Shown: positions 28,026 through 39,985 of the stretch, in pieces
How the letters are laid out: every line of letters begins with the position of its first letter
Numbering within the stretch: position 1 is the stretch's first letter
Assembly: GCF_036711975.1 (NCBI RefSeq)
Contig: NC_091973.1
Location: 20,646,001 to 20,710,000 of the forward strand
Reading direction: 5' to 3'
Origin: Onthophagus taurus
Taxonomy: Eukaryota > Arthropoda > Insecta > Coleoptera > Scarabaeidae
DNA: 64,000 nt
The notes under the pieces: generated by a model
What the model saw: the letters and a program-made list of their open reading frames with translations, nothing else
Database searches by the model: none
What the model was told of the DNA's origin: nothing
Position numbers and translations under genes: made by a program

Positions 28026-28523
28026 AAAACTTAAAGTACTCACAAACCAACCCCATCCTCTCCAAAATTTCCTTATCCTTATTCACTCAAATGCACGAGA
28101 ATTTTTAAATATGGTAATGTTTAAACTTTGCAACTTTTGAGTTCCTTGATTACCACTCCCTTCCCTCTCCAATCCTACATATTTCCACCCTAATTAGATT
28201 AATATTATTATATTAATAATTTGAAATGTTCAATTAGTACCAACTAAAACTTATATTTTCCACCAAATTTCAGAGCATCTTAACCCTACTTCCTGTTTAA
28301 CGGTCTCTTGCAGCTACACGCGTCTCTTTACGATCGATCTTTAATCGTTTTATATTTTTCTTGTGATTTAACTGTTTAATGTATCTATGGGTTGTTAATC
28401 TGTCTTTGTTTTGACGTAAGTTTACTCTAATATTATAAATTTACTTAATTGATTTATTGTAATATCTTAACAACTAGTAAGAACCTTATAATTTAATAAG
28501 TTTTAATTTTTGTATTTTACGGA

Positions 28524-28568
28524 TTCTCCTGATGATGCAGTTACTTTATAAACTGCGAAGGTAGAGAA
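28524..28568 (+). ncRNA. Hammerhead ribozyme-like motif of Penelope element 1
   Basis: Stem I is TTCTC (28524-28528) with GAGAA (28564-28568), and the core CTGATGA is perfect. Stem II is GCAGTT/AACTGC. The following GAAG in place of GAAA and the missing stem III suggest an inactive copy. It lies 44 bp before the element's 3' end. Confidence 0.6.
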
Positions 28569-28614
28569 AATATAAATTAATACGTTCATAAGTGCACAAC
28601 ATTTGTTTTATTCA

Positions 28615-28650
28615 TATAAATACGCTTGATCGTTTACTGTTTCTCATAGT
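28615..28650 (+). promoter_or_regulatory. Core promoter of the three-exon gene at 28690
   Basis: TATAAATA starts at 28615. TCATAGTT, an initiator-like sequence, has its A at 28646, 31 bp downstream. The ATG is at 28690. The Penelope element ends only 3 bp upstream of the TATA box. Confidence 0.6.
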
Positions 28651-28689
28651 TTGTTCTCTTACCGTGTTGTGCTACCGTAACGATTCAAA

Positions 28690-29634
28690 ATGCCAAAATA
28701 TATTCTTTATATTAATGAACGTGATGATGGAGCAACGGAAATCGTAATTTTCGGTTCCGATTGCAAGGTGGTGCAAGGTAAGTAGTACACATGTAAATTT
28801 TTATTTATTTTTAAAATTTCATATGAATTTATTATTGTTTTACTATTACTGTCTCATAATTAGATGCGAAATGCGATGTTAAGTGGTGTGAGGTCATAGA
28901 AACGGTACGGAGACGGGAGAAATCCCGTCTCCCTACGAAAGAACTTGTTGGGGATGTGAAGAAAGAAGTCAGCGATGGCTTTGAAAGTAATTCATTTATT
29001 CTTATTTAATTCCTACCTTTTTATTTATTTATTTATTTTTTTTTTCGTTGTGGCTTGGGAGGAAAACGAGAACCTCAAGTCGCCCTCACCTCACTCGAAA
29101 GATGTAGCGAAAGAATCCAGCGATGCTTTTAAAAGCAAGTACTTAATTTTTTCTTTTTTAATTCTTATCTCCTTAATAAATTATATTTTCTGCTTTTTAC
29201 TCATAGAAGCTTGGCAGGAGGGTGATAGTCCTAGGTCACCCTCACCTCGCTCGAAAGGTGAGGTAATGGATGATGAGGAGCTCATCGCAATTAATGGTCA
29301 TGATGAGGACTATGTGCGGGGCATATCGGATTTACAACAAGCATGGGAACATTCCCATCGATACGAAAGAGTGGCATCGCCTCCAACACTAATCCCGTTG
29401 GAAACACCTAGATCTACCCGACAAGCATGGGGACATTCCCATCGATACGAAAGAGTGGCACCCCCTCCAACACTAATCCCGTTGGAAACACCCAGATCTT
29501 CCCGCTATTATGCCCCTAGAGGATTGGAAAAAGCCTCCCAAAAATCGTTATCGGAAAATAAGACGATGATCAATATTTTAAAAAAAATCGTTGATTTAAA
29601 CGAAAAAATGTATAGAATTTTAGAGAAAAAATAA
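28690..29634 (+). CDS. Three-exon gene with duplicated exons and repeats
   Basis: The exons 28690-28777, 28864-28986 and 29207-29634 join in a single 212-codon frame with GT-AG introns. Between them, about 29052-29137 looks like a further copy of an exon whose acceptor has been lost (TGTGG in place of AG) and whose donor is GC. The last exon contains two copies of a 28-residue repeat (QAWEHSHRYERV ... LIPLETPRS) and ends in a helical tail (INILKKIVDLNEKMYRILEKK). The start MPKYILYIN recalls the genes at 46107 and 63884. I do not recognise the family. A Polinton-type gene follows convergently. Confidence 0.55.
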
Positions 29635-29697
29635 AAAAAAGTTAATTTTTATTGTTTTTTATTATATTTACTTACATGTACACTTTAACATTTCTTC

Positions 29698-30189
29698 TTA
29701 GTTTAATTTATTGAAACCTAATTTTAAAAATTTTGAAATTAACTTTACATTTTCAATTGCGCAATTACTTAATGAATTATTATGATATACACAACTATTT
29801 TGCGATGTTGAAAGTAATGGACAATTTAAATTATCCTGTAAATTAATAATTACAGTTTTTGTCTCTGGTAGTAAATCCCGTAACACCGTTTCCTTTTGCG
29901 AACCCTTTACAAATATCACCTCCGCTTCACATGTATGCTCGAGCAGAATTTCTCTAAGTCGATTGTAGGCTACATATCCATCGTCATAGTTTAAACGATG
30001 TAAGTTATTTCGTTCCCAAGCAATCTGTCGTCGTTCGCGTTTATTAAGCTTTTCATGAGCTACGTCTGCTTGAAAAAGGAAATGGGAAATCGAGTAACCA
30101 TCACTTATACCTAATTCTTTTACCCGAAACCCCGATAATAGAGTAAAGCCCTGCATATCAATGATTTTTATTGGATTTCGTGATGCCAT
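29698..30189 (-). CDS. RNase H-fold Polinton-type protein, second copy
   Basis: Starting from the Met at 30189, the 163-aa product (IKIIDMQGFTLLSGFRVKEL ... NLHRLNYDDGYVAYN ... EVIFVKGSQKETVL) is clearly related to the inner Polinton's gene at 14838-15353. The frame extends upstream to 30573, but that part is antisense to a hAT remnant and not convincing. It is convergent with the three-exon gene. It may belong to the older Polinton or to another lost one. Confidence 0.6.
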   Translation of the reverse strand: MASRNPIKIIDMQGFTLLSGFRVKELGISDGYSISHFLFQADVAHEKLNKRERRQIAWERNNLHRLNYDDGYVAYNRLREILLEHTCEAEVIFVKGSQKETVLRDLLPETKTVIINLQDNLNCPLLSTSQNSCVYHNNSLSNCAIENVKLISKFLKLGFNKLN

Positions 30190-30419
30190 AATTTTCAAAC
30201 GATGTAAACGTTTTAGAATTTTAGATATCAATTCCTCTGTTTCTTTAATTCGCTTCAAAAATCTTGCTCTATCTCTGGCTACTTGTTCCCAGCTAGGAAT
30301 CTCGATATAAACTTGGCAAAATGCAAACAATAGATAACGAGTAAAGTGGCGGCTCTTAAAGAATTTCAATTCTATACCTAAAACAGATAATATTTTTGAA
30401 TTTAGGTCAGACGTCGCGA

Positions 30420-30619
30420 AATTTTTCCCCTTAAATGATTTTGTCTTAAATATTCTTATTTTGCCACACTCAAGCGCTAACGTGGAGCGGGTGTTTTCCG
30501 AAATAAATTTGTTAAAAAGAAAACAAAGAAATAGAGTTAATACTGACACGATTATAGGGTTGTTGCATAGCAAACGCCTTGTTACAATTTTAAAACTACC
30601 GCCAAAATGCGGAAACTAA
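30420..30619 (+). pseudogene. hAT transposase C-terminal dimerisation remnant
   Basis: The plus strand reads FPLNDFVLNILILPHSSANV then ERVFSEINLLKRKQRNRVNT and IIGLLHSKRL before a stop at 30617. This is the conserved hAT C-terminal block. Only this end can be recognised. Confidence 0.8.
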
Positions 30620-33184
30620 TAACACAAGATATACATGATTCATTTTAAATATATAAGTATATATTATATATTATGATTCTGAAAACCTCTACAGTCTAGT
30701 TGTAAGTTAGTTCCCTGTCTTGTTACTTTCCCAATAAAATATTTATGCATTTATTGTTGAATTTAATTATCCAATATTGTCCAATACCTCAAAATTTGTT
30801 AAATATTTTAAGTGTCACATGTTATTTATTCATTTAATTGTTCTAACAAAGAAAGAGTAGTCGACCGCCACGGAAAACGTCCTGCTTTAATATATTTATA
30901 GTCTACCGCTTTGGTGCTGATATCTACCGCTATTTTAGCCACAATTCTACCGCCGAAGGAAATTTTCACCTGGCAACACTGGAGACAGTAGTTAAAAAGT
31001 ACCGAACGAGTGTTTACGTGACAAACAAAAGCTCTCTTGTATTTTATAATAAATAAACAATAAAAAAGTGGATAAAACGTAATAAATGTCGCTCTCTTAT
31101 TCTTTATAACAAAGGGGCGGAGGGATAAAGAAAATTACGAATGACCAGTGCCGAGCCCAACGAACAACGCCGTTTGTGAGGTAAACATAGAGGAATACAC
31201 AAGTTCGACAAGTGACCTTGAGAGGGAATATTTCGCAACGATGGACAAAATGGGTGTTTACATCACCCATTTTGTGACGCAAATGACGCAATCTTTCATG
31301 TGCGAACGACGAACACTGGAAAGGGTGCGAGACTTGTTGAAACGCGAGCGAGAGTTGTTTGAACTGGAAAAATACCGATATTGGTCTTTAGAAGATAGCA
31401 ATACGAGTTTCAACCGAAAGAATGCTATGCTTTGGAAACTTAATGAAATCAATTACATAAAGTACATTTGTACACTACTCCATAAAACAACGGACTGTAT
31501 GGGAATATTTGGAAAGAGTTTTAATTTGTAATACTAAATCAAAATTATTTCATATTTAGGTGATTCCGTCCTCAAACAAATGGGTGTGAAGCGAAGGACC
31601 GAATTGTCAACAAAAGAACAAGAGTTGTTGACAAGGTTGACAAGGGCGGAGAGAATTTTAAAGTATACTAGAGGACGTATGCAACATTTGTCAAAACGTG
31701 AAAAAGTGTTACGTGTTGATATCCGTTTTCCGGACACCATCAGCAATATAAAAAACATTCATTGTTTGCCAAAGGCTCTCAGATTATTTATAACAACACT
31801 GCTCAGTAATTTTGCAAGAACAAAGAAGACTCGGCGCTACAGCAACGAGCAAAAGGCATTGTTTTTGTCAATATACAAACATGGCTCTCGTTGCTATAGA
31901 TACCTGCAAAAAATCCTATGTCTTCCGTCAGTAAAACCTTTGAGGAGGTGTCTCTCATTTTTTTCTATAAGCAATGGTATTAATGAAAAACTGTTTTGTC
32001 ACTTGAAGAATATTTCAAGTCAAATGCCGCTGCGTGAACGTTACCGCACACTTATATTTGATGAGATGGACATTGGGAAGAATTTAAGTTTCATTGCAAC
32101 GGACAATAGTTGGCATGTTGAAGGATTTGTGGAGACAGGGACAGAACGAGGTCATAAACTTGCTGATCATGTTTTGGTGTTTATGATTCGTGGCGTTGCG
32201 AAAATGTGGAAGCAACCAGTTGCTTTCTATTTTACACATGCAGCTGCGAATCAGTATACACTCAAAGCATTGATGTATGGCATCTGTATGCGACCGCGGC
32301 TCGTGGAACGTAGCCGCCTTACGTAGCCTTTCGGTAGAATGTGGTAGAGAGGGTAATCACTTCGTATACAGTATTGATGGCCACCAAATTATTCATCTTT
32401 TTGATGTCCCTCACATGCTGAAGAGCATGAGGAATAATTTGATGACTAAAAATATTGTATTCGAAGGTAAAACAGTCAGGTGGAGCGACATTCATAGGCT
32501 ATACGAGTTAGATGGAGATAGTGGAGCATTGAGAGCCACCAAGCTCACGATTGCCCCCGTAAACCCTACTAACCGTCAGAAGATGAAGGTAAAACTTGCC
32601 GCGCAAGTTTTCAGCCGGTCCACCGCTTCCCTCCTAAACATTCCATCGAAGACAGGCGTTATGGATACTGCGGGAACTGCGATATTCGTGATAAGGAGGA
32701 AGTTGAATCATATTAAATTCTATTCCGGTGGTAAGTGTGTAGGAAATCCGCCAACGATCAAGTTACTGTTAGCAACTATAGGCAATGTACGATATTTATG
32801 GGATTCTTTAAAGGAGATGGGTTTTGAGCATCTCACTTTGAGATCTTTAAATCAGGACCCTTTAGAGAATCTCTTTAGTATTACTATTTACAGAGGGTTA
32901 TGTGGTGGTAATACGAAACCATCAGCCTCTCAGTTTGTCGATGCTTACAACACAGTTATTCTAAGTAATACTGCTCGTTGTGGCATTGGGACGAATTGTG
33001 AGGATGATGGTGGCGATTTCCTTCTTTCATATCAAATCCTGCTGGGCAACGATCCAGGTAACACCGCTTCCTCTGATCCATCTGACATTCCAGCAACTAC
33101 CTCCGCTCCTTCTAGTTATGATAGCACCACAAAATTATCAAGCAACATTAAAAGTACCGTATTGTTGTCTGAAGTTGACCTTAA

Positions 33185-33195
33185 TAAGTCAGCTT
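33185..33195. repeat. LINE target-site duplication TAAGTCAGCTT (left)
   Basis: The 11-bp sequence recurs at 34601-34611, directly after the LINE tail. The P-transposase frame reads through one copy when the LINE is ignored. Confidence 0.9.
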
Positions 33196-34600
33196 GGGGG
33201 TGAGGGTGCGGTGAATCCTAGGTAGGCTTGTCCTACTTGTTTTGCCGTACTCAGGGTTCTTGTCTTATGACCTGAATCAAGACCGACACTGCAGTTTTTA
33301 CTGCTCCTTCACGAGGTGCCCCTGTACCATACCAAAAGTAGGATCTAGACTTGCCAGTCGATAAACAGGCCTCCCGCCCGGTTGTCGTCGCGTGGCTTAG
33401 GGCTTGCACGGGAGAAAACGTGGCTGGGGACGACTGATATAGTCGAAACCGTTATACCATGCATACCTATTGTTTGTGGACCTGTTCCACGGGCAGGGCA
33501 TGCGGGGGATCTTGGCTTAATTGCCTGTGTCAAGAGGAGACAACCTCATTAAAAACCCCAAAGTGAATGTGGAACAGCTTATGCAGAGCACTTTAGGCTG
33601 TCATCTGACGGTCTAGTCATCCGGGAAGTGATGGCTGCTAATAAGCGGACTCTGGAGACCTGCCGCCCTTCAGTTTCAATAGGCTTATCGGGGTATGGGA
33701 GCACTGCCTCGATGGACTACCCTTTCTGCCCTACTCGTGGGATTAGTATGGAGACGCCCAGTATGAATAAAACCCTAGACGAGGGGGGGATAAACCTCGA
33801 TCCTAAAAAGGAAACTAAAAAGATGGAGAATAGTCCTCCATCACAATCTACACTTGTGGTAGCCGGACCGTCCGCACCCAAGTCAAGTTCTCCCTCTCTG
33901 GAAGAGGAGCAGGTTCTTCTGTACTCTGAAGGGGAGGAAGATGACGAGGAGGCTGTTAAGGCACTAGACAGTCTCACCCTTAAACAAAAACGCCTGCGGC
34001 TACCAGGGTCCGCTAGAAGGAACCTGCGCAAGCTTATGGGGAGCGGGGTGCCTTATGAGACCGCCCTCAAGCAGGTGATTGAAAAGATTAACACTCCATT
34101 AGAAAAGAGCGCAGAGACCTCTAAGCCTTTGGCCAAGAGGGCGCGCTCTGATGGGTCGACGCCCGAGCAAGTGGCTAAGAAGCCCAAGCCGGCTGAGATC
34201 CTGCCGACGGAAACCAAAGCTGCTTCAGAGAAGCAGATGACCTACAAAGGTTATTTCAGCCGTAGACAACATCCAAAAAGGGGGTGTGCGAACACAAGTC
34301 CGGTTCGAGGGCTGTGCGACGCGTCCAGGCTGGCTTTTAGTCACCTGCGCGGATGCCTGCTCGAAGGACTGGCTTGTGAATACAGCCAATAGCCTTCATC
34401 CATGAGAGCGTGCCCAGATTAAGGCGGTCGAGGGGAAAGATATTCCCAGGCCGCACGTCTGTGTAACATATATCCCAGACGATGAAGCTAGTATTCCTCT
34501 CACCAAAGAGGGTGAGATGTGGTGAGCAACTCGTGGCGGTGCAAGGTTGGTTGGTCCACCTACCCGATATATAATCAACGCAATGTAATGTAATGTAATG
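33196..34600 (+). mobile_element. Non-LTR retrotransposon carrying only ORF1
   Basis: The 1.4-kb insert is GC-richer than its surroundings, is flanked by an 11-bp duplication and ends in repeated TAATG units. It contains an ORF1-like frame (33628-34392 and shifted continuations) but no reverse transcriptase. It looks like an internally deleted or non-autonomous jockey/I-type LINE that used another element's RT. Confidence 0.75.
33628..34525 (+). pseudogene. LINE ORF1 (DUF4780-like), frameshifted
   Basis: The first 254 residues have Ser/Pro/Glu-rich regions, then RLRLPGSARRNLRKLMGSGV and PYETALKQVIEKI, as in ORF1 of insect jockey-like LINEs. In other frames it continues with FEGCATRPGWLLVTCADACS and GKDIPRPHVCVTYIPDDEAS, so at least two frameshifts occurred near 34275 and 34400. 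Confidence 0.65.
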
Positions 34601-35110
34601 TAAGTCAGCTTATGTTGCAGAGTACTTGATTAAAAAACTATTAAATTATGAGTGTGAGTGTTGCGATTAGTTCTTTCGTTCTGATGGCATATCTGATGTT
34701 CATAATGTAATAGTTTTGTCGGATAACGACACAGACGGTAATTTGAATATGAAATATCCTTCGGCGACATTCGTGAATATTATCGCTGTTGCAAAAGAAA
34801 GAATTTTTGTTAACATTCCCAACATAATCCGCCATCCAATATTCTATCTCTCTTGTCATACTCTGACTTTCCCCAATCCTTTTGCATTAAACATGGTACA
34901 GAGATAAGTAAAAGATTATCAACGCATTTAACTTTACTATTACTCAATCACTTTATTAAACTTTGTAATAAGAAATTACATAAAACATAGGAGTAAACAA
35001 AATATGATATGTGAGACAGAATGTTGGAATGATGGATTCTGTTTGACTTTTACATACAATTTTTTCTTTTACAAGAAAGATACTATTCTAATAGTTTAGG
35101 TTAATTCACA

Positions 35111-35115
35111 GGCCG
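35111..35115. repeat. Transib target-site duplication GGCCG (left)
   Basis: GGCCG precedes the CACAGTG end and recurs at 38095-38099 after the other end. Five-base GC-rich duplications are characteristic of Transib and of RAG transposition. Confidence 0.9.
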
Positions 35116-38094
35116 CACAGTGGGACGAATCCGAATTCTAGCTGGCCATAATTACTAAAACTACGATAAAGTTGCTGTCGATAAAGTAATACAAAAAACA
35201 GTTGAAATATAGATGTAGAGAAGCAGAATCTACTTTTTAGAGATAATTTCACATATCTATTATATCCATACTATCGGAAATAACTACGAGTTACTACGTT
35301 TTGAACGAATACCTCAATCTTAATTTACTGAATTATAAATTTTACTTGGAAAATTTTACGAAGTGAAGCACAATATTAAACTTTATGTTTTATTAACAAA
35401 CTAAATCTACCTAAAATTAACCTAAGATTTATATAAAAAAATACTTAAATAAAAAAAACAGTTATAATATAAATAATACAATATCAATCATTATCATCAC
35501 TATCAAATTCTACATCTGAACTTTCCTCACTCTCTTTCTCCCTATCTTCAGATAAGCCTTTCAAAAAAGATAAACAATCTGGAGGTAGTTTCTTCTTTGG
35601 AGGTTTTGGAATTATCCTGAGGGATGAAATAATGGGATCAGAGGATATTAATAGCATATGGATCAGATCTAAATTTGTGTTTGTACGAGATGATTTTCGA
35701 GTATGATCCTTTCTAAACCGCACATAATCTTTGTTTCGCGATTCCTGAACTTCTTCCGAAAGATAACCAATCTTTTATTACAGCCGAACCATGCAATAAT
35801 ACTTTGTGGACGCTAGGAGGCATACCGTACCAATTATACAATTGCACATACAGCTTAGCAGTTTCATAGGCGTATTGTTGAAACTTTTCATAATCAATTT
35901 CATATCCCGATGAAATTCCTGCTAATATAGAATGAAATCTTTGCATTAAATGTGGGTCCACACCAATGATTTCAGATGCCTTCTCTGAATGTTGAAAAAA
36001 CCTACGTGCTACATTTCCTGTGTTTGATGTACCTTTGCCTTGTACAACACGGTCAACTTTAATTCCTATTTCTTCCCAGAAGCGTGTTTGCAGCAGTTTT
36101 TTCCTTTCATTAATTAAAAGTTTTTGCTCGGCTGTTAATCTGCGTGTTGTTTGAGCAACATTTATGCGATATGCTATATGTAAACAGCACTCCAGGAATT
36201 TGATCCATGCGTGAAGAGAGGATAGACCATATTGTAAGTTTTCTTCCCGAATGTCACTTTTTTTTATATAATTTAAGTCATTCATTTGTGTAGGTTTACA
36301 CCCACATAAATAGCATACTTGAGATGCAGTTTCCGTAAGGGCATTTATAACCTTCCCATCTATCATTGTCATAATTAAGGTATAATTAACTTCTACTTCT
36401 GCTTGACCGAGAGAAACTGTGAATGGTTTTAAATTTTTGATTTCTTCTTCTATTCGTGTTACTTCAATTCTAGTGTTTTCGCTAGTCTCTTCCTCTAGTA
36501 AAAATTGAATGGGTCTGCAAAGAAGAGTAGATGACATACTCGGATTTTGCCACAGTGTTATTTTCTCCTTTTCATTATGAAACAACGCTGCAACGCGAAG
36601 CGGTACTAGAAAAAATACAAATACGCTGCCATCTGACAACGTTCTTTCTACTTTTTCTAAGTTATCACTTTCTATCGAGGCAAATCTTTGATGAAATTCA
36701 GTATGGCCAGAGCTACCATCACAACCCCATTTATAAATAAACTCCAGACTAAATATTTTTTCAAGTAGCATGTTCTGAGATATTTTTATTATTGAGAATA
36801 ACCGCATAGTTGTGTGGTTTAATAAGCTCTGCAAAGGAATAATTGCACCTGCTTCGCTTACAGTTATATCATCCGGGTAACATCGCAATTTACTTTCTTG
36901 TACACGGTGATAAGAAGGATTAATATTTGCACCTCGTGCTTTTGCCCCTAACCTTGTTTTCATATAAGAATTCTTAGTTAGGCGACAATCTAGGATATAT
37001 GCGAGAGCTTCGTCGTCAGTATATGGTATTATTTTCTTATTTTCTTGTGATTTTCGGTATGCATCTCTAATTTTTTTAGGTCTGTCAGGTGATGTTTGGG
37101 TACATTGATATAATAAATCTGCTACTGAACGTTTTCCTTCTACGTACAGAGTTGATTTGGTTGCAAAAATTAATTGTTCGGACGGTATATTTGAAATAAT
37201 TTCTTTAGTTTTTCGGCGTTTTGTTCTCTCGCTGGATTCGGCAAAACATTTTGATGGTCTACCCCAAATAGTTGTAGATTCAGTATTATCAATTTTTTCC
37301 AATTTAAATTCTGTTTTTAACCACGTTCGTTCTGTTGACAAGAATGTTGATATACTTCTACCACACCTCTTCCATTTACGATTTAATGTAGTTATAAAAC
37401 CGGTCAGTTTATTCCGTATTTTCTTCTCATCTTTCTCAGTATTCACGTTCCACTGAGAAGAAGTTTTACTATGTATGTATTGCTCTAAAAGACCGAGCGA
37501 TTCATTACTGAAATTTGTTAAGAATTGATGTTTACTTCTTAAAACTTCAAACAAATTTCTGTACGTTATTATATTCTGATTATTTGTACCTAATGAAAAA
37601 GACAAAAAAATGTTAGTTACCGCAAGATAACGCAAATGAAATTTATTTTATTATAAACTATACATTAATAGAATTAAAAAAAAAATTAAAATCAATTTCT
37701 AATAGTTGTTAATTTTTTTTTGGTCTCGACAACGCAACATTTCTTCACAATTTTAGAAGTTTCAATTTTAACAATTGCAAAAATTAAAATTTAAATTAAA
37801 ATAAAATATAGTACATACCTTGTACATTAATATCCATTTTACAAAACGAATTTAAGCAATAAAATTGCCGTCACTTTGAAATTTACAACTGATGACACGT
37901 ACTGCGAATGACTGCGATAAACAACTGCTTCGTCAAACGGCTATAGCGCAGCCAACTTGAGATTGTTTATATAATTTTGTATTTATTTTTTTCCCTGTCC
38001 TTAAGGAGATAAGAAATATAACACCTATTAAGTGATTTATGAGCATTGAAAAAATCCATTTTGGCCAGCTAGAATGTATATTTGACCCAATGTG
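35116..38094 (-). mobile_element. Transib transposon, nearly complete (2,979 bp)
   Basis: The left end begins CACAGTGGGACGAAT and the right end, read inward, CACATTGGGTCAAAT. Both are followed by ATTCTAGCTGGCC. The element is flanked by GGCCG duplications. It carries one transposase gene on the minus strand with a single intron and one disabling frameshift. The left heptamer CACAGTG is identical to the V(D)J recombination signal heptamer. Confidence 0.93.
35484..37837 (-). pseudogene. Transib (RAG1-like) transposase, one intron, one frameshift
   Basis: Exon 1 is 37819-37837, the intron is 37590-37818 and exon 2 runs from 37589. Landmarks are KWGCDGSSGHTEFHQRF (catalytic Asp region), SQVCYLCGCKPTQMNDL (zinc site), LHAWIKFLECCLHIAYR and the GKGTSNTGNVARRFF ... 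QLYNWYGMPPSVHKVLLHGS block. The frame breaks near 35770; the correct tail (LSEEVQESRNKDYVRFRKDH) follows in another frame to 35484. The enzyme cuts DNA by a hairpin mechanism related to RAG1. Apart from this break it looks well preserved, so inactivation is recent. Confidence 0.9.
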
Positions 38095-38099
38095 GGCCG

Positions 38100-38640
38100 C
38101 ATGAACGTAAACTAACACGTTATACAAAAAAGCCACCTAAAACAGATAATCAACAATTGGGAGGCCCAAAGGTAGCCTCACACTGGGACGAACTTCCAGG
38201 TCACAGACAAGCGAAGAGAATGATAACTCCGTCGCAAAACAAAACCAAAGAGGTTTTATGCCTTAGCAAGGGGAATCTAAGGACGCTCTCAGGTTACCTG
38301 ACCAGCCATGTACCACCTCTTCCACAATGGACAAGCTGAGGATCAAACTTGTCGACTTTGCAACGACGAGTCAGAAACTGCTGAACATATACTGTGCAAT
38401 TGCGTCGCCAGAGGCCGGCTAAGGCACAACATTTTCGGTCAAACTCCCTTGACACCTACCTACATAAAGGCTCAAGCCCTCAAGGCAATACTAAGGTTCA
38501 TCAAGGACCTACATTTGCCCTAAATCTTTGGAGGGCTAAAGTTACAATAGATCTTACAGGTCGCGGTAACGAGAGGGCCGCTCCCCTCAGCCCGGCAGCA
38601 ATAATAAATAAATAAAAGTAGATATACATATAAATTCATT
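38100..38640 (+). pseudogene. Non-LTR retrotransposon ORF2, 3' end
   Basis: The fragment has a RNase H-tail-like stretch (KGNLRTLSGYLTSHVP), then, in a shifted frame, QAEDQTCRLCNDESETAEHI with the CCHC pattern that ends jockey/R1-type ORF2 proteins. It ends with an ATAAATAAATAAA-type tail. The Transib sits directly upstream. Confidence 0.75.
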
Positions 38641-39439
38641 ATTTTATTACATGTACAAACGTGCACAATTTATTAAGTAAACTATTCAATATTCATCTGT
38701 TATCATTGTTATTATTGTGTTCTTGGTGAGAATAATTGAAATTAGGGAATAGCAATATGTTTTAATAGTTTACTTTTTATTATATAACAATATATATAAT
38801 GTGTTTTGACACAAATCATCTCATTTTGTGTATATTATAATCATTATACTACTAATAGAGTTTTTATTTTGTTTATGAAACATTTCCTAGAGTACATTTA
38901 AGTTCTTGGTGAGATTAAGAAATATTAGAAAATAGCCATATTTATTTTTATTGTAATTATTAAATTTTTTTTTTATTAAAATAAATTAAATTGAAATTAA
39001 AAAAAATTACACCTTGTTTTATTTTTTTTTCTTATTTCAGTATTAAATGAAATTTGAATGAAGAAGGCTTGGGACCATGTTTAAGGCAAAAAACTTGGAT
39101 TGTCGTACAAACATTCATGAAAGTCGTACGAATCACGAATAGTGCCGAACATTCCCGAACTTAGCGACACTAACGCCTCTGTGAATGCCTTCAAAAAGTA
39201 TATACGTGAATAAATTTTTACTATTGCGTGTCACCCCTCTGATCAATATAAATGTGGGTACACAACATGGTACTACCGTGACGTAATCGCATGTGAGTAA
39301 TATATCGATTTTATCGGAATTCAATCCGGATTTATCTGGTTCGCTTAGGGCACCACAATAAATTAGAATCGACAGCCACCGTCTTTGGATGGAACGATCA
39401 AATTTTGCTTTTTAACGGAATATCCAAATTAGCAGGCCC
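38641..39439. other. AT-rich stretch without visible genes
   Basis: Poly-T and poly-A runs and short AT-rich repeats dominate. Around 39340-39440 is a sequence reminiscent of dispersed mariner-type debris. I see no supported gene. Confidence 0.5.
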
Positions 39440-39532
39440 AAAAAAAAAATAAGAAAAAGACAATAAGATGAACTTTTTATATTTTAAAATTTAAACTATA
39501 TAAAGAACTTCTTACTTGCATAATATCAATTT

Positions 39533-39573
39533 ATTCGGAACCGCTTTCGAGCTTAGCCCATCATCAGCCGAAT
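39533..39573 (-). ncRNA. Hammerhead ribozyme-like motif of Penelope element 2
   Basis: On the minus strand, stem I is ATTCGG with CCGAAT (six perfect pairs). The core CTGATGA is followed by stem II (GGGC/GCTC), then GAAA and a cleavage step after GTT. Stem III is weak. It lies in the 3' region of the minus-strand element. Confidence 0.65.
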
Positions 39574-39985
39574 CTACGTAAAAGTAATTACATTATGATC
39601 AATGAAATATAATGAAAAACATAATAAAAGTATTACAATCATAAACTTACTGTCAAATAGTTAAAAAGAAACCCACGACGTCATTAAAACAAAAATTATG
39701 AAAAGAATACATATTGAAGTATATCAATCAATAATGATGTATGTTATTGTGAACAATCAAAGTTAAAAACACAGTGTATAAATAAAATTGTATAGATAAA
39801 ATATTTTAAAACACTTTAAAAAGAACGAAACGCACGAAACAAAACTTGACATGAGCACGAGAAAAACGACTATGAAACAGAAAATAAAACCGGATACAAG
39901 AACCTAAACGAAAAAAGATATGAATTTTTAAGAAAAATTACAGATAATAAAAATATAACCAATAAATAACAAAATTCGCATCACA

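Larger units (their letters stand above)
25079..28612 (+). mobile_element. Penelope-like element 1, split by a DNA transposon
   Basis: A reverse transcriptase at 25250-26206 and a GIY-YIG endonuclease at 27630-28025 are separated by a TA-flanked insert (26318-27629). A hammerhead-like motif lies near the 3' end, at 28524-28568. A perfect 25-bp inverted repeat (25079-25103 against 28588-28612) marks both ends. The gene at 28690 has its TATA box 3 bp beyond the element. Confidence 0.75.
31148..34910 (+). pseudogene. P-element/THAP9-type transposase, split by a LINE
   Basis: Exon-like pieces at 31148-31531, 31580-32326 and 32300-33195 give a helical N-terminal region, YRTLIFDEMDIGKNLSF (first catalytic Asp region), HLFDVPHMLKSMRNNLM and TLRSLNQDPLENLFS, all diagnostic of P transposases. 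A frameshift near 32280-32320 and a 1.4-kb LINE insertion at 33196-34600 disrupt it. The tail resumes at 34612-34910. No THAP domain is visible. It is inactive. Confidence 0.85.

Noticed and set aside
30190-30573. Upstream extension of the RNase H-like frame
   Set aside because: It is antisense to a recognisable hAT transposase end.
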